From positions 1-5,969 of the forward strand of contig SLMF01000240.1 of NCBI GenBank assembly GCA_007133715.1: a stretch of 5,969 nt of DNA. Direction: 5' to 3'. Source of the stretch: Planctomycetaceae bacterium (GTDB taxonomy: Bacteria > Planctomycetota > Planctomycetia > Pirellulales > Pirellulaceae). The notes below the pieces were generated by a model. That model searched no databases, was not told the DNA's origin, and saw only the letters and a list, made by a program, of their open reading frames with translations. Of the stretch, positions 1-4,830 are shown in pieces. A program made the translations under genes and the position numbers. Each line of letters begins with the position of its first letter. Within the stretch, counting starts at the first letter, position 1.

Positions 1-1037
1 TCACCGGACTCGCATAACGGGCCGCCCACCAGCACCTCCTGTTCCGGCCGTGGCCGCGAGCTTTCTTCGGGCACGATGGCCATCGGATGGTAGGCCCCGT
101 AAAGGATCGGCCGCGCCAAGTTATGAAACCCCGCATCGACCAGATAGAACCGATTGCTTCCCATCGTTTTGACCGCCCGGATCTCCGTAATCAGGTAACC
201 ACTCTCGGCGACCAGGTAGCGGCCCGGTTCGATCTCCAGCGATACCGGGTGCTGAAAACACTGCTCCAGTCGCTGGCGGGTCGCGTTCCATAACTGATAA
301 TAGCGGTCCAGGTCGACGTAGTCCTGCTGGTCGTCGTAGGGGACGGGTAGGCCGCCGCCCGCACTGATCGAGGTGACGGAGGGCCCGACCTGCCGTGCCA
401 CGCGTTCCATCGCTTCGCAAACTTGGGCCAGGTGGTCGAGATCCGTGCCCGAACCGATGTGCATGTGCAGACCGGACACTTCCAGATCGAACCGCCGGGC
501 TCGCCCCAACGCGTCGTTCACCTGTTCGTGCCAGATGCCATGCTTCGATTGTTCGCCCCCCGTATTGGTCTTCTGGCCGGGCCCATGTCCGAACCCCGGA
601 TTGATTCGCAGCGTGATCGAACTGCCGGGCGACACGGCCCCCCACTGGTCGATCATTTCGGGCGAGCCGCAATTGACATGAAGGTCATGTTGCCAAGCGA
701 GCATTCGGGCGGGGCGGTCGAAAATATCGGCGGTAAACACGATGGGAGGGGGTGTTCCGCCGGGTTGGTACCCCGCCGCCAGGGCCCGGCGAATCTCGCC
801 CGCACTGACCGCATCGACCAACACGCCCTGGCGACGGATCAGGTCCAGGATCGTCAGGTTGGAATTGGCTTTCTGTGCATAACGAATCACATCGAAAGCC
901 CGCAGATCGGCAATCCGCGCCAGAATCTGCGCCGCATCGTAGACGTACAAGGGGGTTGCAAACTGTTCTACCAGCTCCGAGATCGCGATGCCCGCGATCT
1001 CGGTGCGAATGTTGGAAAAACGAGAGGTCTGCGGCAT
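1..1037 (-). CDS. lysA: Diaminopimelate decarboxylase, C-terminus beyond window
   Basis: PLP enzyme that decarboxylates meso-diaminopimelate to L-lysine, the last step of lysine synthesis, in the cytoplasm. I read 345 codons on the reverse strand with no stop; the frame runs off the window at base 1. Visible landmarks: TPLYVYD near residues 28-34; YAQKANSN with PLP lysine K56; a PGFGHGPGQKTNTGG stretch; HMHIGSG at 191-197; SAGGGLP at 225-231 (phosphate-binding loop); EPGRYLVA at 270-277; GPLCESG with the catalytic-type Cys342 a few codons before the edge. The order and spacing closely resemble the Escherichia coli enzyme as I remember it (about 420 residues), so roughly 75 residues are missing. 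The ATG at 1037 is chosen because GAAGGA lies 7 nt upstream and the N-terminus fits the family; an in-frame TAG lies further upstream. Carboxynorspermidine decarboxylase shares this fold, but the lysA motifs make it unlikely. Confidence 0.97.
   Translation of the reverse strand, partial: MPQTSRFSNIRTEIAGIAISELVEQFATPLYVYDAAQILARIADLRAFDVIRYAQKANSNLTILDLIRRQGVLVDAVSAGEIRRALAAGYQPGGTPPPIVFTADIFDRPARMLAWQHDLHVNCGSPEMIDQWGAVSPGSSITLRINPGFGHGPGQKTNTGGEQSKHGIWHEQVNDALGRARRFDLEVSGLHMHIGSGTDLDHLAQVCEAMERVARQVGPSVTSISAGGGLPVPYDDQQDYVDLDRYYQLWNATRQRLEQCFQHPVSLEIEPGRYLVAESGYLITEIRAVKTMGSNRFYLVDAGFHNLARPILYGAYHPMAIVPEESSRPRPEQEVLVGGPLCESG
977..1003 (-). repeat. Perfect 10-bp inverted repeat inside the start of lysA
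   Basis: CCGAGATCGC and its exact complement GCGATCTCGG flank a 7-nt loop, within codons 12-20 of lysA (TEIAGIAIS). In the mRNA this would be a stable hairpin beginning about 34 nt after the start codon. It may be a coincidence of GC-rich coding sequence, or it may slow early translation. The heptamer GAGATCG on this strand also occurs twice in the leader (1070-1076 and 1113-1119), so one arm could pair with the leader instead. Confidence 0.4.
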
Positions 1038-1044
1038 AAGTGGA

Positions 1045-1050
1045 TCCTTC
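1045..1050 (-). promoter_or_regulatory. Ribosome binding site of lysA
   Basis: GAAGGA on the minus strand, 7 nt before the ATG at 1037. It supports this ATG over the in-frame GTG codons further upstream. Confidence 0.7.
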
Positions 1051-1061
1051 GAACCAAGCTC

Positions 1062-1169
1062 GTGGTTGTCGATCTCCACAACCACGGGCGAGCAGGACAG
1101 CGAGCGGCACCCCGATCTCTACCCGGCGGGCCCGAATTCCCGCCAGGCGGTGCGGATTCCTGACCGCAC
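1062..1169 (-). promoter_or_regulatory. Structured lysA leader with three stem-loops
   Basis: Reading toward lysA, three inverted repeats follow one another. Stem 1 is GTGCGG/CCGCAC (1150-1169). Stem 2 is GGCGGG/CCCGCC (1125-1144), extendable to 9 bp with one G-U pair (1122-1147). Stem 3 is GTGGTTGT/ACAACCAC (1062-1085). Each has an 8-nt loop, and stem 3 ends 24 nt before the lysA ATG, just ahead of its ribosome binding site. The stems are seen directly; a role in controlling lysA is inference. I do not recognise the conserved core of the known lysine riboswitch. With the -10 box at 1190-1195 the leader would be about 145 nt long. Confidence 0.4.
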
Positions 1170-1189
1170 GCCGCTCCCATCCAACTGCC

Positions 1190-1195
1190 ATTATA
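1190..1195 (-). promoter_or_regulatory. Candidate -10 box for lysA
   Basis: A perfect TATAAT on the minus strand in an otherwise GC-rich gap between the upstream gene's stop and lysA. No good -35 hexamer lies 16-18 nt upstream; the expected position falls in a G-rich arm of an inverted repeat. TTGCCG occurs upstream but at only 12 nt spacing. Transcription would start near 1183. Confidence 0.45.
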
Positions 1196-1213
1196 GCCCG
1201 GGTCCGACGGCAA

Positions 1214-1247
1214 CCCCACACCCGAAATTCGGGCGACGGGCGTGGGG
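1214..1247 (-). terminator. Hairpin after the secreted-protein gene, possible terminator or operator
   Basis: Nested inverted repeat about 40 nt after the stop codon at 1287: outer arms CCCCAC/GTGGGG enclose an inner stem CCCGAA/TTCGGG. No real T-tract follows on the minus strand (only TT), so intrinsic termination would be weak. One arm overlaps the expected -35 zone of the lysA promoter, so a protein binding site is an equal possibility. Confidence 0.3.
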
Positions 1248-1286
1248 CAAAGGTTCCTTACTTAATACCCTGAAAGAGTGTTTCCA

Positions 1287-2960
1287 CTAGGGAATCAGAT
1301 CCTGTACCAGGGGGGCCAGCAGGCGCACGCCCTGGCCGACCGCCGCGCCCACCGCTTGATCCACACTCAATTGGAAGGCCACGCCCCGCTCCACCGGCAC
1401 CACGGCGACGCGGATCCGATCTCCTCCTTCGGATTGCTTCACGGCATCCAGTACATCACGCAGGATCGGGTTGTCATCCACCGAAGCGGCGAACTCCAAG
1501 ATCGACTCGAGCGCCAAGAACGCCTGGACGGGCGGCACATTCTGCTCGGTCGAAGCGTCCACAACCGCCTTCAGAACCCCGGCGGCATCCTGGCCGAACG
1601 CCAGATACACGCTGCGAGCGCCCGTTCCGATCACTACGTCCAGGGGGTCGCCCAGTAGCTGGCGCGCCTGGGCATCCGCGTCCCGCAGGGGGATGGCCGT
1701 CGTGTGCATCGTCACGCCCTGATAGACTTCCGCATTGAAATGCACATCCGGCGTGCGAGGTTCCAACCGCTGGGCCAGTGCGTGCAGCCGCTGTACGATC
1801 CCGGCCAGCTTTTCTCCATCGCTGATGTAGCCGCCGGCCACCACCGCGATCGAGTCGGGTTTCAGGATCAGGCAGGCGCCCGCATCGTTCTTCGCCGCCC
1901 GGATCGTCTGCTCACCCAACTCGGTCAGGGCGTGCATGATCTGGGTGGCCTCCGCCCGATCCGGCTCGCTCAGATTCGGATCGTCCTGGATCCCCTGCAA
2001 GACTTGGTTCCGGACCAGCGCGCCGATCGCCAGGGACTGCTGGACATCGGCATCCAGAGCGGGGGCGGTCATCAGAATTGCGGCCGCGGCATCCGGATGG
2101 AGGAGCCCGGCGAAATCGGTGGGCGTGCCCCCTGCGATCCGCGACAACTCGTGGGCTACCGTGGAACCTTCCAGTGCTTGCAGAGCCACTTCGATCTGCA
2201 GGCAGCGGTCTTCCGACGCGATCCGCCAGCCCACCGTCAGGCTCTCGGCGTCGTCCATCAACGTTGCGATCGTATCGATCTGACTCTGATAAGCCAGTCG
2301 GCCGAATTCCACCTGCAGATCGTCGGTCAACTGGTCCTGCATGGCTTCTTCGAACCCCTGCTGGATCTGCTGGATTGCCATCTGACGGATTTCCGCAGGG
2401 ATGGCGGGGACGTGCAGCCGCACGGCCATCGTATAACGCTCCGGCAGATCCCCGAGGAGTGCTGCCGGTTCGGCGGGCAAATCCATCAGCAGGGCCTTGC
2501 GATCCGCGAAAAACGCCCACCCGTCCTGCTCGCGGACAAATACCGTTTGCGGTTGGTCCACGGCCAACTCTTGAACGCCGTCCCCAGCATCCCGCGGGGT
2601 GCCCAGCTGGTCCTGCAGGGTTCGCAGCAGCATCTGCAGATCGCGAACCGGCAAGAAACCCACGGCTTCCATCTGGTCGACCTCGCGCAGGGTAGCATAC
2701 ATCCCGACCGGCTGATCCCGCTCGAGAGCCGCCGTGTAGGGGGCCGTCATCAGCACCAGCAAGCGGCCGATATCGCCGGCGCCTGTCGCCTCCATCAAAT
2801 CGCCGATGTCGCCGAGCATCCGATCGGTACTGGCCACTGACATGACGATCAGCGGTTCCGGCGCCGGGCTCTCTGCCCGCGCCACGCGTGCGGCGAGGGG
2901 CAGGCTTAGCACACACAACGCAACGACCCAAGTTATGCCGCGTTTCAAGACAGTTGACAC
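1287..2960 (-). CDS. Secreted protein of unknown function, planctomycete type (557 aa)
   Basis: Function not recognised. The 557-residue product starts with a clear Sec signal peptide: KR at residues 6-7, a hydrophobic core at about 9-24, and a likely cut after ARA at 27-29. The mature part is acidic, mixed alpha/beta and without membrane segments, so it is probably periplasmic or exported. It alternates helical, Gln/Glu/Ala-rich stretches (190-240, 300-355, 380-400) with short strands such as DGWAFFAD (146-153), LTVGWRIA (241-248), IAVVAGGYIS (371-380) and SVYLAFGQD (450-458). From memory this matches 500-600 residue secreted hypothetical proteins common in Planctomycetes, with a loose resemblance to the uncharacterised DUF3352 layout; neither was searched. 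The GTG start at 2960 is chosen over longer options because a strong ribosome binding site precedes it and the signal peptide then begins at residue 1. It stands alone, with gaps of 197 bp after infA and 249 bp before lysA. Confidence 0.88.
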   Translation of the reverse strand: MSTVLKRGITWVVALCVLSLPLAARVARAESPAPEPLIVMSVASTDRMLGDIGDLMEATGAGDIGRLLVLMTAPYTAALERDQPVGMYATLREVDQMEAVGFLPVRDLQMLLRTLQDQLGTPRDAGDGVQELAVDQPQTVFVREQDGWAFFADRKALLMDLPAEPAALLGDLPERYTMAVRLHVPAIPAEIRQMAIQQIQQGFEEAMQDQLTDDLQVEFGRLAYQSQIDTIATLMDDAESLTVGWRIASEDRCLQIEVALQALEGSTVAHELSRIAGGTPTDFAGLLHPDAAAAILMTAPALDADVQQSLAIGALVRNQVLQGIQDDPNLSEPDRAEATQIMHALTELGEQTIRAAKNDAGACLILKPDSIAVVAGGYISDGEKLAGIVQRLHALAQRLEPRTPDVHFNAEVYQGVTMHTTAIPLRDADAQARQLLGDPLDVVIGTGARSVYLAFGQDAAGVLKAVVDASTEQNVPPVQAFLALESILEFAASVDDNPILRDVLDAVKQSEGGDRIRVAVVPVERGVAFQLSVDQAVGAAVGQGVRLLAPLVQDLIP

Positions 2961-2966
2961 GTTTCG

Positions 2967-2974
2967 CTCCTTCC
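2967..2974 (-). promoter_or_regulatory. Strong ribosome binding site fixing a GTG start
   Basis: GGAAGGAG on the minus strand, 6 nt before the GTG at 2960. It decides this start over in-frame codons up to 24 residues further upstream, which would bury the signal peptide. Confidence 0.8.
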
Positions 2975-3001
2975 AAATTGAGCTTGCAAAGAAAACCATG
3001 T

Positions 3002-3044
3002 GCGCACCCCGAACGGCGCACCCCGGGAGCAAAGAAGCTGCTCC
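3002..3044 (-). repeat. Direct repeat and hairpin in the leader of the secreted-protein gene
   Basis: On the plus strand a 10-mer, GCGCACCCCG, occurs twice (3002-3011 and 3016-3025) with 4 nt between. Next to it, GGAGCA/TGCTCC (3026-3031 and 3039-3044) forms a 6-bp stem with a 7-nt loop, extendable by two pairs with a one-base bulge. Both sit between the candidate -10 box at 3050-3055 and the ribosome binding site, where an operator or RNA structure could act. No regulator is identifiable. Confidence 0.35.
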
Positions 3045-3049
3045 GGAAG

Positions 3050-3055
3050 CTTATA
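3050..3055 (-). promoter_or_regulatory. Candidate -10 box for the secreted-protein gene
   Basis: TATAAG on the minus strand, 5 of 6 matches to the sigma70 -10 consensus, in the gap after infA. No convincing -35 hexamer is found 16-18 nt upstream. Transcription would start near 3043, giving a leader of about 80 nt. Confidence 0.3.
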
Positions 3056-3157
3056 CCCACCCGGCAGTCGCTGGGTTTCGAGACGACGAAAAATCGTGAA
3101 GTGCGGACAAATCAGGCGGGAGAAAAGGCGGGGCTCTCAGCGAACTCGAATCGCCGA

Positions 3158-3379
3158 CTAACGGTCGCGGTAGATGATGCGACCCTTGGTCAAATCGTAA
3201 GGCGATAATTCCACGCGTACCTTGTCGCCCGGAACAATGCGAATGAAATTCTTGCGGATCTTCCCCGCAACATGCGCCAACACCTCGTTGCCCGTATCCA
3301 ACTGGACGCGGAACCGGGTGTTGGCCAGCGCCTGAGTTACCGTGCCCTCGACCTCGAAGGCTTCTTCTTTTCGTGCCAT
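3158..3379 (-). CDS. infA: Translation initiation factor IF-1
   Basis: Small OB-fold (S1-like) protein that binds the A site of the 30S ribosomal subunit and works with IF-2 and IF-3 in choosing the initiator tRNA. The 73 residues are a complete, typical IF-1: EEAFEVEGTV near the N-terminus, LPN-type loop replaced by QALANTRFRVQL (16-27), GNEVLAHVAGKIRKNFIRI (30-48), GDKVRVELSPYDLTKGRI (51-68), ending YRDR. The ATG at 3379 fits the family length; the frame is open to an ATG at 3496, but that start would add 39 residues unlike IF-1 and lie upstream of the promoter. The ribosome binding site is weak (GGAAAG about 12 nt upstream). In many bacteria infA sits in the secY/rpmJ ribosomal protein cluster; here its neighbours are unrelated exported proteins and it has its own promoter. 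No clear intrinsic terminator follows the TAG. Confidence 0.97.
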   Translation of the reverse strand: MARKEEAFEVEGTVTQALANTRFRVQLDTGNEVLAHVAGKIRKNFIRIVPGDKVRVELSPYDLTKGRIIYRDR

Positions 3380-3436
3380 ATTTTGCCGCTTTCCAACAAA
3401 GTCACCGCCAACCCGAAGTACATTTCCAAGACCCTT

Positions 3437-3465
3437 ATCATAGCGGCCTCGCCCGCGTGCCGCAA
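3437..3465 (-). promoter_or_regulatory. sigma70-type promoter of infA
   Basis: On the minus strand TTGCGG (3460-3465) and TATGAT (3437-3442) are separated by exactly 17 nt, close to the consensus pair TTGACA/TATAAT. Transcription would begin near 3430, about 50 nt before the infA ATG. This is the best promoter match in the window. Confidence 0.6.
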
Positions 3466-3475
3466 TGGAAAGCGT

Positions 3476-3517
3476 CCCGAGAACCCGCTCGGCCATCCGC
3501 TTCCGCAGGTTCTCGGG
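3476..3517. repeat. Perfect 10-bp inverted repeat next to the infA -35 box
   Basis: CCCGAGAACC (3476-3485) and GGTTCTCGGG (3508-3517) are exact complements with a 22-nt spacer. The repeat ends 10 bp upstream of the infA -35 hexamer. As DNA it could be a two-half-site binding site; as RNA it would be a stem-loop ending transcripts that arrive from the array side, although only a weak pyrimidine run (ACGCTTTCC) follows. The choice cannot be made from sequence alone. Confidence 0.45.
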
Positions 3518-3545
3518 GGATCGCTGTGGCCGGTCTCTGACCGAG

Positions 3546-3592
3546 CCACCCCGCCGACCGAGGATCTCCCATATCGCGAGAGACCTTCGGTC
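3546..3592. repeat. Decayed copies of the repeat at the edge of the array
   Basis: ACCCCGCCGACCGAGGAT (3547-3564) resembles the array core ACCCTCGCCGAACGAGGT, and GAGACCTTCGGTC just before the first full unit resembles a shortened unit. They suggest the array was once longer on this side. Similarity is by eye and partial. Confidence 0.35.
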
Positions 3593-3752
3593 GACGGTTT
3601 CAGCGGGGTCGGAGACCCTCGCCGAACGGGGTGACGGTTTCGGCGGGGTCGGAGACCCTCGCCGAACGAGGTGACGGTTTCGGCGGGGTCGGAGACCCTC
3701 GCCGAACGGGGTGACGGTTTCGGCGGGGTCGGAGACCCTCGCCGAACGAGGT
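3593..3752. repeat. Four tandem 40-bp units with hairpin potential
   Basis: Four head-to-tail units of 40 bp (3593-3632, 3633-3672, 3673-3712, 3713-3752), nearly identical. Differences: unit 1 has TTTCAGCG where the others have TTTCGGCG, and the end of the unit alternates CGGGGT, CGAGGT, CGGGGT, CGAGGT. Within each unit TTCGGCGGGGTC pairs with GACCCTCGCCGAA around a GGA loop, with one bulged T. A 40-bp period is not a multiple of 3, so it does not encode a repeated peptide. There are no unique spacers, so it is not CRISPR. It lies between the stop of the secretin-like gene and the infA promoter. Confidence 0.9.
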
Positions 3753-3804
3753 AAACTAATACCCTCGCCGAACGGGGTAAACTAAGACCCTCGCCGAACG
3801 GGGT
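3753..3804. repeat. Two tandem 26-bp units sharing the same 18-bp core
   Basis: Two further units (3753-3778 and 3779-3804) consist of AAACTAAT or AAACTAAG followed by the core ACCCTCGCCGAACGGGGT. The core is that of the 40-bp units, but the other half of each unit is replaced by an A/T-rich octamer. The core therefore occurs six times: at 3615, 3655, 3695, 3735, 3761 and 3787. On the minus strand each core can fold into a small hairpin with a TTCGG loop. Confidence 0.88.
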
Positions 3805-3870
3805 AGATTATTTTTTGCGAGTTGCCCTGGATACCATGGCCTCTCGAAATCCCGAATCCGATGGGCCAAC
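3805..3870. other. Short gap with an A/T tract after the repeat array
   Basis: Holds AGATTATTTTTT directly after the last repeat unit on the plus strand, then about 50 bp of ordinary sequence up to the stop codon of the secretin-like gene. The T-run follows a core hairpin on the plus strand, so it could terminate plus-strand transcription, but no plus-strand gene is seen. No gene found here. Confidence 0.4.
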
Positions 3871-4707
3871 TCAATCCGCCCGATCCGCCCGGACTATCGC
3901 AATCAACCCCCAGGAATGGTCGGGGGCCGACTGTGCCTGCAGGCCACTCACCAACAGCGGCTGACCGCATACCAACGCGATTCGGGTTTCTAACCGCAAG
4001 CCGAGATGCTCGGCACGGGGTTGCGCCTCCTGCGACGGCTCGGCCGCCCGCCCCCAAACCAGCGAGTCATGTCGAACCGCCAGTTCCAGCTCGATCCGCT
4101 CGGCGTCCAGCTCGTGAAGGCGACCGACCACGCGGGTTCCCCAGCCTGACTCGGCTTCGGACCGGGCCGTCGGGACCGCAGCCCCCGACCGATCCGGGTC
4201 CGATTCATAGGTTGCTTCCCGCCCCGGGGTGGCCATCAAGGCCGGTTCCGCCAGGATTCGTAACGCCCCTTGCTTCTGCAACGATTCGAGCAAAGCGACC
4301 AACTGGCCCGTTTCATCGGGTACGGGCGTTTCGAAATCCCGTAAACTGGCCAGCATCAGGCCCATGGCTTCGACCCGCTGCCAATCGACTTGGAACAAAC
4401 GGACCTGGATCCGCCAGGGAGGTCCCGACCCGCTGACTTGCTCGAGTTGCGCCATCTCCGCCTGCAGCTGTTCCCATTCCGCCTGTTTCCGTTCCCTCAG
4501 ACGGACCAAGGCCGCCGGGCACTCGGCTTCCAACTGCTGACGGACCGCCGCTGCCAATTCTGCCGAGCCCGCTTGCTCCAAGTGTGCGGCCGCCCGCACC
4601 AGGTGTTCCACCCGCCGCTCCGCGGCCGCCGTCCCGCTCGAGAGACCGATCAGCCCGGCTACCAGCACCCCACCGATCCCGCTCCCGGCAATTCGCCCGA
4701 CTCTCAC
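3871..4707 (-). CDS. Exported minimal secretin-like (type II/III secretion domain) protein
   Basis: 278-residue exported protein whose C-terminal two thirds resembles the beta domain of secretins, the outer-membrane gates of type II/III secretion and type IV pili. Residues 1-29 are a signal peptide (RVGR, hydrophobic core, cut after TAAA). Residues 30-93 are Glu/Gln/Arg/Leu-rich and probably a coiled coil. Secretin-like pieces follow in the usual order: IQVRLFQVDWQRVEAMGL (100-117); LLESLQKQGALRILAEPAL (139-157) then PGREATY; VVGRLHELDAERIELELAV (193-211); LETRIALVCGQPLLVSGLQ (239-257), matching the family's final DGQT-type strand. The N0/N1 ring domains, a recognisable gate loop and an S-domain are absent, and a full secretin is over 400 residues, so it is unlikely to form a channel alone. 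No secretion genes are adjacent. The GTG start is fixed by its ribosome binding site. Assignment rests on motif pattern, not a search. Confidence 0.8.
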   Translation of the reverse strand: MRVGRIAGSGIGGVLVAGLIGLSSGTAAAERRVEHLVRAAAHLEQAGSAELAAAVRQQLEAECPAALVRLRERKQAEWEQLQAEMAQLEQVSGSGPPWRIQVRLFQVDWQRVEAMGLMLASLRDFETPVPDETGQLVALLESLQKQGALRILAEPALMATPGREATYESDPDRSGAAVPTARSEAESGWGTRVVGRLHELDAERIELELAVRHDSLVWGRAAEPSQEAQPRAEHLGLRLETRIALVCGQPLLVSGLQAQSAPDHSWGLIAIVRADRAD

Positions 4708-4715
4708 CGCTCTTG

Positions 4716-4722
4716 CCTCCTT
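4716..4722 (-). promoter_or_regulatory. Near-perfect ribosome binding site fixing a GTG start
   Basis: AAGGAGG on the minus strand, 8 nt before the GTG at 4707. The same frame is open to an ATG at 4821, but that start would place 38 extra residues ahead of the signal peptide. Confidence 0.85.
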
Positions 4723-4759
4723 GCACCCGCTCCGTTGGCGTCTGTCGCAATCAACCCGC

Positions 4760-4788
4760 ATGGTAGCGGGTCGGGAAATTGGCAACAA
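4760..4788 (-). promoter_or_regulatory. Weak promoter candidate for the secretin-like gene
   Basis: TTGTTG (4783-4788) and TACCAT (4760-4765) on the minus strand with a 17-nt spacer, in the 123-bp gap after the PQQ/LamG gene. Matches to consensus are only 3 and 4 of 6, so read-through from the upstream gene is also possible. A small palindrome, GTGGTTTACCAC (4810-4821), lies further upstream and has no T-tract. Confidence 0.3.
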
Positions 4789-4830
4789 GTCCCAAATCGG
4801 GTTCGGCACGTGGTTTACCACTTGATAGGG

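Noticed and set aside
1062..1169. Known lysine riboswitch
   Set aside because: Position upstream of lysA fits, but I cannot find its conserved core sequence or multi-helix layout.
121..1221. Minus-strand frames at 121-672 and 685-1221
   Set aside because: They overlap lysA in other frames. The lysA frame has the complete set of decarboxylase motifs but is unclosed at the window edge.
1704..2840. Long plus-strand open frame (378 codons) opposite the secreted-protein gene
   Set aside because: Rich in His, Gln and Arg with no family motifs. It is the antisense shadow of a GC-rich gene that has a signal peptide and strong ribosome binding site on the minus strand.
1912..3060. Second minus-strand frame (382 codons) overlapping the secreted-protein gene
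   Set aside because: Arg/Gly-rich, low-complexity out-of-frame reading with no motifs; the overlapping 557-residue frame is clearly the coding one.
3380..3496. Longer N-terminus for IF-1 starting at 3496
   Set aside because: The extra 39 residues do not resemble IF-1, and the start would lie upstream of the likely infA transcription start near 3430.
3593..3804. CRISPR array
   Set aside because: Units are directly contiguous with no unique spacers, and no cas genes are present.
3593..3804. Repeat-encoded protein
   Set aside because: Unit lengths of 40 and 26 bp shift the reading frame at every repeat.
3787..3816. Intrinsic terminator on the plus strand (core hairpin then T-run)
   Set aside because: No plus-strand gene in the window would need it, the stem is short and five bases separate it from the T-run.
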